Shown here piece after piece: positions 26,849 through 34,916 of a stretch of 64,000 nt of DNA. Each line of letters begins with the position of its first letter. The first letter of the stretch is position 1. A model generated the notes under the pieces. That model made no database searches. It saw nothing but the letters and a program-made list of their open reading frames with translations, and was not told where the DNA came from. Source of the DNA: Alishewanella jeotgali KCTC 22429 (GTDB lineage Bacteria; Pseudomonadota; Gammaproteobacteria; Enterobacterales; Alteromonadaceae); the NCBI RefSeq assembly GCF_000245735.1, contig NZ_AHTH01000023.1, forward strand, positions 1 through 64,000, read 5' to 3'. The position numbers and the translations under genes were made by a program.

Positions 26849-28931
26849 TGTCGGTATCCTCTCCAAAAATTAAATCAGTCATATCAGGGAAGCTATAGTT
26901 TTCAGGTTTGTTACCACGGATAGGCACAACAGGTGCTGGCGTACTCATTTCCGTTCGTTCCGGTCTGAAAGCTGTCACCTGTCGCTCTACTGATTTCTCC
27001 AACTGCTTGTTTTGCCTGATATGCTGCCCAAGTTTTTTAACTCCAGGTCGCTTAAGTTCAGTCCGCTTTTCGTCAGCTTCAGCAACGATACTTTCAATCT
27101 GCTGAATCAATTTTCCCTTGGCTACCGCAGTTGTCATCCGCACCTTGGCATCAGTTTTTCGCTCTTCTTTGGTGATAAGCCAGACATCCCAAAATGACAA
27201 ACCACGAAAACGTCTGCTCCGATCCGTCAACTCACAAACCCAGTATTCACTTAAATCGGAAGACGGCCTGATGTAGATATGATCTGCGGTTCTTGGATCG
27301 TAGGCTACCAATACCTTGCCTGGCCTTTTGGTTCCGGAGCGATGTAACCAGCCGGCTTTAATCAATTCAGGGCAAGTGTAGAAACAGTTGAACAAATTGA
27401 CGCCAAGCTCTGAAACTGTCGCCTCAAAGTGCGGCATCAGGTTAATCTGGACCAACTGCTCTGGCGCAGTGCGAAGCCTGCCAGTCAGATTCGACACACC
27501 CCAGCGCCACAATTCGATAGGAATTAAGGGTAAGTCAGTCGGCATATCCTCAGTACGGTCATATCCTTCCAAACCTTTATCGGTATTGTGATAAAGCACG
27601 CAGGCCAGAATAATTCGGGTGAACTCTGGCAAGTTCAGCGTTGCATCCTGACGATAATCATGACCACCGCGTTTTGTACTCATCACAGCTTCAACAACGC
27701 CTGGAGTGTAGGGTTTAAATTCGTCCTGAACTGTCCTGAAGGCTCGTTCGACAATACCTTTAGCATCACCACGACGGGCGGTAGCGTTTTCAATACGAAC
27801 GCCAAAAGCCTCAGCAAACTTTTCAACCTTGGTACCGTTTATTTCCCCTTTATCAGCCAGAATAACTGCAGGTAAACCTTTGGTGGGCCAATCCTCTTCT
27901 GAGATTTCAATACCAAACCGCTGACAATACGCCACTTTATCCTCAACTATATGAGCAAGAGCGATCATAGCACTAACCCATGAAGGCCCTTCAAAGCCAA
28001 TATAGAGGCCAACAACCATCCGGCTGAACACATCCTGCACTATGTAAATAACCGGCCGACCAACTATTCTGCTACGGTCATACTCAGACAACAGATAAAC
28101 GTCAGCAATGGTGGCATCAATCTGGTACCTGTGGCCTGGGCCAAAGGTTTCTGCTGTCGAGGTGCTTTTTAATGGCCGGATATCTTTGGCAAATTTGACC
28201 GCTGAATGCTGCTTTTCAACGACCAGCGTTTTGGCATAGCGGCTTTGATAGAAGTAGCGAAATTGTTCAGGTGTTGGAAGTTCTTCAGGTTGGAGCTCGG
28301 GCATCAGTGCACCGATCAAATTTAATGCACCGGCATAGGCCTGACTTACAGCCGTATTCTTTTCGATAAGTAGTTTGCTGGTGATTACCTGATGAAATAC
28401 TCTTTCGATCACTGGTGTAATGTTAGTACCCACACCTGGCCGTACAGTCCTTGGTCTGCCCAGCTTTGCTTTTCCAGACTGCCGTGGTTTGCCTTTTGCG
28501 CCTGAGTTTGCATAATCTGGCAACAACGCATTTTTACACATACCACGTTGCCAGTAGCGACGAATAAAACGGTTTATCGTCTGGTGGGTGGCACCACTTA
28601 CGGCCATCATGCGCTTAACAGCAGCGCCGCGCTCTCGAGGATAAAACAGGGCGGTACTTTCAATATCATCTTTAATAATTGACCACGCATGCTCACGCTT
28701 TTGCCAGTCAGTTGAGCCCTCCTCGACGCTACGCGCAACCAAACTGAAGCAAGGGTCGTCAACCCGAGTTATTTCCTGCTGAATTAATAATTGCTCTATA
28801 CCAGTAACAGCAATCTGCTCTGGCCATGCAGTTTTCGAATACAGATCAATCCAGAATGAAAGCTCGCCATCCAGCCACAGCAGCCGGTAATACAACTCAC
28901 CATGTTTAAAAACTTGATTAACCGGAAACAT
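26841..28931 (-). CDS. tnsB: DDE transposase TnsB
   Basis: About 696 residues. I place the start at 28931, where GGAGG lies seven bases upstream and the protein begins MFPVNQVF, as Tn7 TnsB begins; an in-frame ATG at 28985 lies inside tnsA. TnsB binds the ends and cuts and joins the 3' strands. The catalytic Asp is in YQIDATIADVYL, the second in VILADKGEING and the Glu in GDAKGIVERAFRT. The C-terminal tail (PENYSFPDMTDLIFGE) resembles the TnsC-contacting end of Tn7 TnsB. Overlaps tnsA by 14 bp and tnsC by 8 bp. Confidence 0.93.
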   Translation of the reverse strand: MFPVNQVFKHGELYYRLLWLDGELSFWIDLYSKTAWPEQIAVTGIEQLLIQQEITRVDDPCFSLVARSVEEGSTDWQKREHAWSIIKDDIESTALFYPRERGAAVKRMMAVSGATHQTINRFIRRYWQRGMCKNALLPDYANSGAKGKPRQSGKAKLGRPRTVRPGVGTNITPVIERVFHQVITSKLLIEKNTAVSQAYAGALNLIGALMPELQPEELPTPEQFRYFYQSRYAKTLVVEKQHSAVKFAKDIRPLKSTSTAETFGPGHRYQIDATIADVYLLSEYDRSRIVGRPVIYIVQDVFSRMVVGLYIGFEGPSWVSAMIALAHIVEDKVAYCQRFGIEISEEDWPTKGLPAVILADKGEINGTKVEKFAEAFGVRIENATARRGDAKGIVERAFRTVQDEFKPYTPGVVEAVMSTKRGGHDYRQDATLNLPEFTRIILACVLYHNTDKGLEGYDRTEDMPTDLPLIPIELWRWGVSNLTGRLRTAPEQLVQINLMPHFEATVSELGVNLFNCFYTCPELIKAGWLHRSGTKRPGKVLVAYDPRTADHIYIRPSSDLSEYWVCELTDRSRRFRGLSFWDVWLITKEERKTDAKVRMTTAVAKGKLIQQIESIVAEADEKRTELKRPGVKKLGQHIRQNKQLEKSVERQVTAFRPERTEMSTPAPVVPIRGNKPENYSFPDMTDLIFGEDTDND

Positions 28932-29745
28932 AGTTGGCCTCCGTGATCTCCTTTTCATGGGTAGTAGCGATGAGATTTGCTGCAATTAACTTTCGGTAGG
29001 GCAGATTAATATCAAACTGGAAATAACGTCTGGCAAGCAGATGGCGCAACCAGAACAATGCCTGACCGGGTTCCTGGTTATACGCAAGGTCCAACTGCTG
29101 AGCTATTTTGATGATTGAGTCGTTTGGTTGTTTATCAAACTGGGTTTGAAACAGCAGGAACTGATGGTGCAACTCGTCTTCAGCAACCTTTTCGCTTTCT
29201 GCAGGATAAAGCCACTGAATATTCATCACCACCTCTTTGCTGATTTCCTTCTCAGTGATGATAGCCCATGGTATCTGTTTATCTTCCCAGTATCGTTTTT
29301 CCAGTTGCAGCCGTTCAATCACTTCAGGTTTGGATAAATCACTGCTGTATTTAGCCTGAAACGCCATTAAGGGCTGAGTTTGTCGGTCGAACGTGACCAA
29401 AAAGTCTGAGCTCAACACTTGGGGTGCGCCTTTGAAGACGGCATGGCTAATACCGAGCTCATCAGCAAGACGGGTGGTATCTTCGACACGCAGTGGAAAC
29501 TGTTCACGGATATCCAACACTGAGTGTTGCCAGTCTAATGTCAAAAAAATAGCGAGTTCCAGATCTGAAAGCAGGTGATGTAACCGGCCACTGCGGTTGC
29601 CAAATATCCGGTGAGACCGGCCAAGTGAGGACACATCCCAAGTTTGAATCCAGGGTCTGTAATCTCGACCTTCGCCTTGACCACGGCCTTCTTTTATCCG
29701 TTTCTGGATTTGCTGGTCGGAAAGGCCTTTGTAACTTCCTGCCAT
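28918..29745 (-). CDS. tnsA: Endonuclease subunit TnsA
   Basis: 275 residues (Tn7: 273). TnsA cuts the 5' strands so that Tn7 moves by cut and paste. The N-terminus (RIKEGRGQGEGRDYRPWIQ) and GRSHRIFGNRSGRLHHLLSDLE are nearly those of Tn7. The restriction-enzyme-like active site is visible as the Glu in SDLELAIFL, the Asp in SSDFLVTFD and the Q-x-K in FQAKYSSD. It opens the operon. Its upstream region holds a 13-bp palindrome, and in this element an Abi gene separates it from the transposon end, unlike Tn7. Confidence 0.94.
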   Translation of the reverse strand: MAGSYKGLSDQQIQKRIKEGRGQGEGRDYRPWIQTWDVSSLGRSHRIFGNRSGRLHHLLSDLELAIFLTLDWQHSVLDIREQFPLRVEDTTRLADELGISHAVFKGAPQVLSSDFLVTFDRQTQPLMAFQAKYSSDLSKPEVIERLQLEKRYWEDKQIPWAIITEKEISKEVVMNIQWLYPAESEKVAEDELHHQFLLFQTQFDKQPNDSIIKIAQQLDLAYNQEPGQALFWLRHLLARRYFQFDINLPYRKLIAANLIATTHEKEITEANYVSG

Positions 29746-29783
29746 CGCTAAGCCATCTAGACTGTTGATTTTTATAGATTAGT

Positions 29784-29796
29784 ACAATAACATTGT
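29784..29796. promoter_or_regulatory. Short palindrome upstream of tnsA
   Basis: ACAAT-AAC-ATTGT, 39 bp upstream of the tnsA start, within an AT-rich gap that must contain the tns promoter. It may be an operator; the arms are only five bases, so chance is possible. Confidence 0.3.
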
Positions 29797-29842
29797 TTAA
29801 TAAATAGCTTCATGCTCCCTTGCATAGATTAAGTGAAGTTAT

Positions 29843-30604
29843 TTAATTTTCTTGAGCTTTCTCTTCTTCCTTTTCTGGATTCAGCAGTAATTCAAATCTA
29901 TCTAAATTTTTGATATCACATTCGTCTGTAAATTTTGCATCAAAGCCCAACAAAGAAATCAATTCACGTTTACTGGAAGAGAGCAGTTCTATAGCCTCCA
30001 TATGCTCCCCGTACATGCTGTTCAAATAACTGATAGCATCGCTACGATTTTTGGTTTGGCGTGATTTCCATGCTGGCTCATGATGAAATAATCTATTCCT
30101 GAAACGATTGAGCGTCCCCATTTTCTGAAAAATGGTATTAAGCGATACATTCTGCCGTTTAGCATTCGGAAAACATTTGTGAAGTTGAAACTGCCAAATA
30201 TTATGTTCTTTATCCCGAGGGTTGTTGTAATCCTTATGTAGCATGTGGACCCAAAAACCGAAGGGTAATCGAGAGACAAGATCACCGCTGGTATAATACT
30301 TAGCGCCAATCTCCTCAATGCATTGCTGCTCGGCAAAACTGACTTGTTTTCTGGACTCTTCGCTGATCGGGACACGTTTGTACCATTCATCGTCTTTAAA
30401 CTGAGCGGTAACTGCTTTATGTATAGAGTTTCTTAGCGTAACTTCTAATAACTGAACAACGGTAAAGAAGTGACTCATAATCCCCTGCATAGCCATGTAT
30501 ACGGCAATTACCTCACTGTCTGATTTGCATTCTAAGACTTGTCTATAAGTTTCAAGCTTTTCAGTGGATAGTCCCTGTTTTATCTCGTCTAAATCCACAA
30601 ACAT
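29843..30604 (-). CDS. Abi-type abortive infection protein with HEPN motif
   Basis: 253 residues resembling the Abi_2 (AbiD/AbiF) family. The RNase-type HEPN motif is visible as RNRLFH (Arg169 to His174, R-x4-H), with SRLPFGFWVHML about 50 residues before it, also typical of the family. These proteins are thought to cut RNA when phage infection is sensed. There is no partner antitoxin in view. It lies between tnsA and the internal Tn7-type terminus, on the same strand as tnsA, so it occupies a right-end cargo slot. Regulation not visible. Confidence 0.75.
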   Translation of the reverse strand: MFVDLDEIKQGLSTEKLETYRQVLECKSDSEVIAVYMAMQGIMSHFFTVVQLLEVTLRNSIHKAVTAQFKDDEWYKRVPISEESRKQVSFAEQQCIEEIGAKYYTSGDLVSRLPFGFWVHMLHKDYNNPRDKEHNIWQFQLHKCFPNAKRQNVSLNTIFQKMGTLNRFRNRLFHHEPAWKSRQTKNRSDAISYLNSMYGEHMEAIELLSSSKRELISLLGFDAKFTDECDIKNLDRFELLLNPEKEEEKAQEN

Positions 30605-30718
30605 TTGCCCTTATTAAATTTATTATGTATATTTGTATCCACTGAGGCATAGCCTCTTGTTGTGATAGCCCTGTCCTCTTACGCTCTAACGAGTATTGAC
30701 AACAGGTAGCGAGTTTAA

Positions 30719-30740
30719 GAGCCACCTTTTTAGGTGGCTC
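30719..30740. repeat. Hairpin-forming inverted repeat
   Basis: GAGCCACC, six-base loop, GGTGGCTC. It lies upstream of the Abi gene and downstream of the minus-strand ORF at 30950-31255. No T-run follows on either strand, so a classical terminator is not supported. Confidence 0.5.
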
Positions 30741-30839
30741 ACTTGTTTCTGGTAGTACGACACATCCTATTCTACCCCCTAAAGGTTAGGACCTGACAAA
30801 ATAACTCCGCAATAAAAAAGTACAAATAAGCCATTTTCG

Positions 30840-30886
30840 TCATAGATTTTTGTTGTCAGATATCAGAACTATTTTGTCCGGCTACA
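30840..30886 (-). repeat. Second Tn7-type right terminus, internal to the element
   Basis: Reading inward on the minus strand from 30886 gives TGTAGCCGGACAAAATAGTT. This agrees at 18 of 20 positions with the Tn7 left-end sequence as I recall it. Twenty-one bases on, a second GACAACAAAAATC follows, and then GACGAAAATGG, the overlapping spacing of Tn7 right-end TnsB sites. It is closer to canonical Tn7 than the outer ends are. No matching left end with the flanking CTTTG was found. Confidence 0.6.
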
Positions 30887-30949
30887 CTTTGTCTCTTTCG
30901 CAAAGACCGTAGCTCCTCTCCCAATCGAAACATCCAGCCAGCAACTCTT

Positions 30950-31255
30950 TTAAAGGTGATTGCCATGCACGGTTCGTGTGTATATCAAAGCAGTGTTATA
31001 AGCCAGCGCTTGGTTAGGATTCAAAAAACACGTATTCAAATCTACGGTAACGGTCAGACCATCGCCCTGGCGTTCAGCTGAAAGCCCACGCGACAGGCAA
31101 ACTCTGACGCATTGATCCACAAGATTTTGAGTTATGCGCTGCTGGTAAGAACGGAGATCAACATAAAAATAACTAACGGTCGATCCCGCTTCGCTTGAAA
31201 GGCGGTTTATCGCGGTATCAATAAAACCGTCGATCTGGTGCATTGTTAAACTCAT
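30950..31255 (-). CDS. Unknown small protein
   Basis: 101 residues (MSLTMHQIDGFIDTAINRL to VHGNHL), not recognised. No signal peptide or membrane segment. A predicted alpha/beta pattern includes VSYFYVDLRSYQQRI and LTVTVDLNTCFLNP. TAAGG lies about 12 bases upstream of the start, which is a weak ribosome site. It is located between the internal Tn7-type terminus and the IS3 relic, so it may be a leftover of an older cargo. Codon usage looks normal for the window, and I consider it a probable gene. Confidence 0.5.
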   Translation of the reverse strand: MSLTMHQIDGFIDTAINRLSSEAGSTVSYFYVDLRSYQQRITQNLVDQCVRVCLSRGLSAERQGDGLTVTVDLNTCFLNPNQALAYNTALIYTRTVHGNHL

Positions 31256-31399
31256 AATGCCATTACCTTAAACCAATTAAAGAGCAAATAGCATAGACTT
31301 AAGCATTAAATAAGTCAACAATAGTGACGAACTGTTACCCAAAATTTAAGACCATGTCTCCTCATTGGCTTCAATTAACTGAAGCCAATGAGGATCTCA
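31256..31399. other. Non-coding spacer
   Basis: Between the unknown ORF and the IS3 relic. It contains two nearby copies of TCAATTAACTGAAGCCAATGAG-like sequence in opposite orientation around 31360-31392 (CTCATTGGCTTCAATT and AATTAACTGAAGCCAATGAG), a possible hairpin. Nothing else seen. Confidence 0.4.
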
Positions 31400-31830
31400 G
31401 AATGAAAAAGCCACATCGAAGAACAAGGTATCAAAGCCATCAAACAGCATAAAGCTGATACAAGAGTTGAAGACCTTTTCCGAGAGATGGGTATATCCAT
31501 CGGCACATCTTACAATTGCCGTAACAAGTATGTAGGGCTAAGCATAAACTAAGCTTCTGGAATAGTTTTAGGAACGGCAAGCCTGAAAATGCTTGTACTG
31601 AAAGTCGAAGACATGAAAGATCTTTTGTCAAAAATGGTGACTTCAGTAGCAAAAAAATCTGTTATTAAACAAACTTCGCAAATGAACGGGTGACGTGTAA
31701 ACAGAGAGGCGCAGCAAACGGCATTGCGTTATCAGCCAAAAACGAGCACGAATTTGTAGTGGGAGGCAGATCACCAGATTTTGGAGCTTGCCTATCGAAC
31801 GATGTCTATAAAAGTTTAACGCGAAAAGTT
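31400..31830 (+). pseudogene. Relic of an IS3-family transposase gene
   Basis: Scattered frames preserve IS3 OrfA features: MKKPHR at the start, then after a frameshift EEQGIKAIKQHKADTRVEDLF and GISIGTSYNCRNKYVGL. After an in-frame stop comes LKMLVLKVEDMKDLLSKM. Fragments like TALRYQPK further on recall the start of OrfB. Several stops and frameshifts show that it is dead. No terminal repeats were identified. Confidence 0.65.
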
Positions 31831-31889
31831 AAATTGTCACAATTTGTCTCTTTAGAAATAGATTTCACACTACATGCTCCTATTTCTTT

Positions 31890-32018
31890 GTTTAAATCAT
31901 TTATTGCGTGAATTTCAAGCATAAAAAAGCGGCATCGGAAACCAGCCATTTGTGATGACACTATATTTTATATGATGTGGCTTTATTCTGTGGGGTGAAA
32001 CTTTATTTTCACCCCACA
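31890..32018 (-). repeat. Right end of the Tn7-like element with TnsB-type sites
   Basis: Terminal site 31989-32018 reads inward TGTGGGGTGAAAATAAAG and is part of a perfect 12-bp-arm palindrome. A second site at 31952-31970 (AAAATATAGTGTCATCAC) and a third at 31890-31908 (CGCAATAAATGATTTAAAC) resemble the two left-end sites in inverted orientation. The distance from terminus to glmS stop is 24 bp. Confidence 0.8.
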
Positions 32019-32080
32019 ATGGCCTTCGTATTTTAGTACCGCTTATTCGACAGTAACTGACTTCGCCAAATTACGCGGCT
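32019..32080. other. attTn7: target duplication and TnsD-recognition end of glmS
   Basis: ATGGC at 32019-32023 is the right copy of the target duplication, followed by the terminator arm next to glmS. The last glmS codons (NLAKSVTVE and TAA) form the region that TnsD reads in Tn7. The site is occupied in the standard orientation, right end nearest glmS. Confidence 0.85.
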
Positions 32081-33872
32081 GGTCTACGTCGGTGCCCTTG
32101 ATAATGGCCACATAGTAACTCAGTAACTGCAGTGGCAGGGTGTAGACGATGGGTGCCAGAATATCAGCCACATGCGGCACATTGATAACGCGCATGGTGG
32201 CATCTGATTTAAAGCGGGCGTTGGCATCGGCGAACACATACAGAATACCGCCGCGGGCACGCACTTCTTCCACGTTCGACTGCAACTTCTCCAGCAGATC
32301 GTTATTGGGAGCTACCACGATAATTGGCATATCGGCGTCGATCAGCGCCAGCGGGCCATGCTTTAACTCACCGGCGGCATAGGCTTCAGCGTGGATATAG
32401 GAAATTTCTTTTAGCTTTAACGCCCCTTCCATCGCGATTGGATACTGATCGCCACGACCGAGGAATAACGCATGGTGCTTGTCAGCAAACTCTTCTGCCA
32501 GGGCTTCAATCTGCGGCGCCAGCGTCAGTGTTTCTTCCAGCTTGGCTGGCAGGCTGCGCAGGGCAGCTGTTAGCTCACGCTGTTGCTCTGGCGTTAAACC
32601 GTTATATTTACCCACTGCCAACGTTAACATCGCCAGGCCCACTAACTGGGTAGTAAAGGCTTTGGTAGAGGCAACACCGATTTCGGCGCCGGCACGGGTC
32701 ATAAAGGCCAGATCCGATTCGCGCACCAGCGACGAGCCGGCAACGTTACAAATAGTCAGGCTACCCAGATAACCGGCTTCTTTCGCCAAGCGCAGTGCCG
32801 CCAGGGTGTCGGCCGTTTCACCGGATTGTGAAATGCTAACCAGCAGGCTGTTTGGCTGCACAAAGGATTTACGGTAGCGGAACTCAGAAGCAATTTCGAC
32901 ATTACAGGACACGCCAGCCAGCGCTTCCAGCCAGTAACGGGCGACCATACCCGAGTGGTAGCTGGTGCCGCAGGCGACGATTTGAATATGTTTTACTTTT
33001 TTAAACAGCTCAGCCGCGCCATTGCCAAAGGTTTCATCCAGCACACTGTCGCTGCTCAGCCGGCCTTCCAGCGTGTTATTGATTGCACTTGGCTGCTCGT
33101 AGATTTCTTTTAGCATAAAGTGGCGGTACTGGCCTTTGTCGCCGGCGTCATAGCTAACGTTCGACTCATGCACTTCGCGCTCGACCGCCTGACCGTTTTT
33201 ATCAAAAATGCTAACGCTGTGGCGGGTGATTTCCGCCACATCGCCTTCTTCTAAAAAGATAAAGCGGCGGGTAACAGGTAGCAGCGCCAGCTGATCCGAG
33301 GCGATAAAGTTTTCACCGATACCCAGACCAATCACCAGCGGGCTGCCCGAGCGGGCCACTACCACGCGGCTGGCATCGGTTTTATCCAGCAGCACAGTAC
33401 CATAAGCACCGTGTAATTGTTTTACCGCGGCCTGCACCGCAGTCAGTAATGAACTGTGGCTTTTCAGCTCTTCTTCAACCAGGTGGGCAATCACCTCGGT
33501 GTCAGTATCAGAAGTGAAGATATAGCCTTTGGCTTTTAAGGCGTCGCGTAATACGGCGTGGTTCTCGATAATACCGTTATGCACCACCGTAATATTGCTG
33601 GAAACATGCGGGTGGGCATTGCGCTCGCTTGGTTCACCGTGGGTAGCCCAGCGGGTATGAGCGATACCGGTACCACCGGGAACCGGCTGCGCGGCAACCG
33701 CATCCGCCAGCTCTTTAACCTTACCGAGGCGGCGCAATCGTTGCAGCTCACCACTGTCGTTAACTACTGCCACACCGGCAGAATCATAGCCGCGGTATTC
33801 CAGCCGGCGTAAACCCTCAACCAGAATATCCACCACATCCCGTTGCGCGACCGCGCCTACAATGCCACACAT
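32043..33872 (-). CDS. glmS: Glutamine--fructose-6-phosphate aminotransferase
   Basis: 609 residues, full length. GlmS makes glucosamine-6-phosphate from fructose-6-phosphate and glutamine, the first step to UDP-GlcNAc for peptidoglycan and LPS. The N-terminus [13 protein letters not shown] has the nucleophile Cys after the initiator Met. The glutaminase domain contains [18 protein letters not shown]. Two SIS isomerase domains follow ([43 protein letters not shown]). It ends in LAKSVTVE, as needed for TnsD recognition. It lies downstream of a DeoR-type regulator, 54 bp away. Its own terminator is split by the transposon, so 3' end formation may now depend on the transposon end. Confidence 0.97.
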   Translation of the reverse strand: MCGIVGAVAQRDVVDILVEGLRRLEYRGYDSAGVAVVNDSGELQRLRRLGKVKELADAVAAQPVPGGTGIAHTRWATHGEPSERNAHPHVSSNITVVHNGIIENHAVLRDALKAKGYIFTSDTDTEVIAHLVEEELKSHSSLLTAVQAAVKQLHGAYGTVLLDKTDASRVVVARSGSPLVIGLGIGENFIASDQLALLPVTRRFIFLEEGDVAEITRHSVSIFDKNGQAVEREVHESNVSYDAGDKGQYRHFMLKEIYEQPSAINNTLEGRLSSDSVLDETFGNGAAELFKKVKHIQIVACGTSYHSGMVARYWLEALAGVSCNVEIASEFRYRKSFVQPNSLLVSISQSGETADTLAALRLAKEAGYLGSLTICNVAGSSLVRESDLAFMTRAGAEIGVASTKAFTTQLVGLAMLTLAVGKYNGLTPEQQRELTAALRSLPAKLEETLTLAPQIEALAEEFADKHHALFLGRGDQYPIAMEGALKLKEISYIHAEAYAAGELKHGPLALIDADMPIIVVAPNNDLLEKLQSNVEEVRARGGILYVFADANARFKSDATMRVINVPHVADILAPIVYTLPLQLLSYYVAIIKGTDVDQPRNLAKSVTVE

Positions 33873-33926
33873 AGCCTTACTCCAATAAGTTGATAAATAA
33901 ATTCTACGTTATCGCTCTCAGGTTAA

Positions 33927-34694
33927 TCAGGCCTGAACCCGGATCACCCTTACCCCTTGTGCTGCAATTTCAGCCGCTGCGCTTTCCGGCAAGCCGCTGT
34001 CGGTAACCAGTACCTTAACCAGTGACCAGGGCAGCTCCAGATTATGGATTTTGCGCCCCAGCTTGTCGGACTCCAGCATCACGATTACCTCACGCGCAAC
34101 CTCAGCCATCACCCGGCTTAAACTATACAGCTCGTTATAGGTAGTGGTGCCGCGCGCCAGATCGATACCATCGGCACCGATAAATAGCTGATCAAAATCG
34201 TAATTACGCAGCATTTGCTCTGCCAGCTGGCCCTGAAAGGCTTCCGATTGCGGATCCCAGGTACCGCCAGTCATCAGCAGCGTCGGTTCGTTTTCCAGCT
34301 CGCGCAGCGCATTGGCAATGGCCAGCGAGTTGGTCATTACCACCAAACCGCGTTTTTGCGCCAGCTCAGGTAACAAGGCCGCCGTGGTGCGGCCACTGTC
34401 GATAATAATCCGGTAATGATCTTTAATCAGCGCCGCCGCTGCTTTGGCAATCGCCAACTTTCGCTCTGAAACTTTTTCCAGGCTGCTATCGGAGACAAAG
34501 TCCTGTGGCACCGGCACAGCACCACCATAGCGGCGCAATAACAACCCCGCGGCCTCTAATGCCGTTAAGTCTTTACGAATCGTCACTTCGGAGGTTTGAA
34601 ATTGCTCGGCTAACTGCTCAACAGTCACTTCGCCCTGTTGTTGCAGGCGGGCGACGATCAGATGGCGGCGTTGTTGGGTATTACGCTTATTCAT
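33927..34694 (-). CDS. DeoR-family transcription regulator upstream of glmS
   Basis: 255 residues. An N-terminal DeoR helix-turn-helix (RRHLIVARLQQQGEVTVEQLAEQFQTSEVTIRKDLTALE, positions about 8-46) is followed by the sugar-phosphate-sensing DeoRC domain (IIIDSGRTTAALLPEL, MTGGTW, FIGADGID). Same strand as glmS with 54 bp between, so it probably controls amino-sugar supply and may autoregulate. Other gammaproteobacteria have similar DeoR genes beside glmS, but the effector here is only inferred. A Fur box and a divergent RNA promoter lie about 75 bp upstream. Confidence 0.88.
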   Translation of the reverse strand: MNKRNTQQRRHLIVARLQQQGEVTVEQLAEQFQTSEVTIRKDLTALEAAGLLLRRYGGAVPVPQDFVSDSSLEKVSERKLAIAKAAAALIKDHYRIIIDSGRTTAALLPELAQKRGLVVMTNSLAIANALRELENEPTLLMTGGTWDPQSEAFQGQLAEQMLRNYDFDQLFIGADGIDLARGTTTYNELYSLSRVMAEVAREVIVMLESDKLGRKIHNLELPWSLVKVLVTDSGLPESAAAEIAAQGVRVIRVQA

Positions 34695-34770
34695 TTCTTT
34701 CGCTTAAGTTTCGAAACGAAACATATTTTAATGATCTTTACTGTTATTGCAAGCAAATAAATTGCAGGTC

Positions 34771-34814
34771 ATTAATGATAATCATTTGCATTAACACAAA
34801 AGGAGCGCTATAGT
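34771..34814 (+). promoter_or_regulatory. Fur box overlapping a sigma-70 promoter
   Basis: 34771-34789 matches the 19-bp Fur consensus at 15 positions, with an unbroken core AATGATAATCATT. It overlaps the -35 element TTGCAT (34786-34791), which is 17 bp from the -10 element TATAGT (34809-34814). The arrangement would give iron-dependent repression of a plus-strand transcript starting near 34821. Confidence 0.75.
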
Positions 34815-34820
34815 ATCAAC

Positions 34821-34916
34821 GTCGACGGAATGAGAGGGCTTAGCCTGAATACGGATGTTCTGGTCGTTGTGAAATTTGTCCTGCATTGACGGGGAGCCCA
34901 GGCTCCCCGATTTTTT
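34821..34916 (+). ncRNA. Candidate Fur-regulated small RNA
   Basis: About 96 nt between the predicted start site and an intrinsic terminator, with no annotated gene. The promoter overlaps a strong Fur box, as for RyhB-type sRNAs. The sequence lacks the RyhB core that I know, so it would be a different family or a diverged one. A 19-codon reading frame (ATG at 34830, ending TGA before the hairpin) is present with only a weak ribosome site, so a small protein or dual-function RNA cannot be excluded. The 3' end overlaps the stop codon of the convergent kinase gene. Confidence 0.6.
34890..34916 (+). terminator. Intrinsic terminator of the candidate sRNA
   Basis: Stem CGGGGAGCC/GGCTCCCCG followed by A and six T on the plus strand. 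On the minus strand no T-run follows, so it does not serve the kinase gene. It can only end a plus-strand transcript. Confidence 0.85.

Larger units (their letters stand above)
16179..32018. mobile_element. Complete Tn7-like transposon at attTn7
   Basis: 15,840 bp beginning TGTCGTTTGAAAATAAAG at the left and, reading inward on the minus strand, TGTGGGGTGAAAATAAAG at the right. The ends share TGT and the core GAAAATAAAG, are flanked by ATGGC, and the right end is 24 bp past the glmS stop, where TnsD-directed insertion occurs. Order from the right end: IS3 relic, unknown ORF, internal Tn7-type terminus, Abi/HEPN gene, tnsABCDE, then a three-gene operon, a DNA methylase and its regulator at the left end. 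All five tns genes are full length and in the orientation of Tn7. The left cargo is visibly more AT-rich than the tns genes, which suggests separate acquisition. Confidence 0.95.

Noticed and set aside
30719-30740. Intrinsic terminator
   Set aside because: The hairpin is strong, but neither strand has a T-run after it, so I list it only as an inverted repeat.
34821-34916. RyhB itself
   Set aside because: The promoter logic fits, but the conserved RyhB core is not visible, so I keep it as an unassigned candidate.
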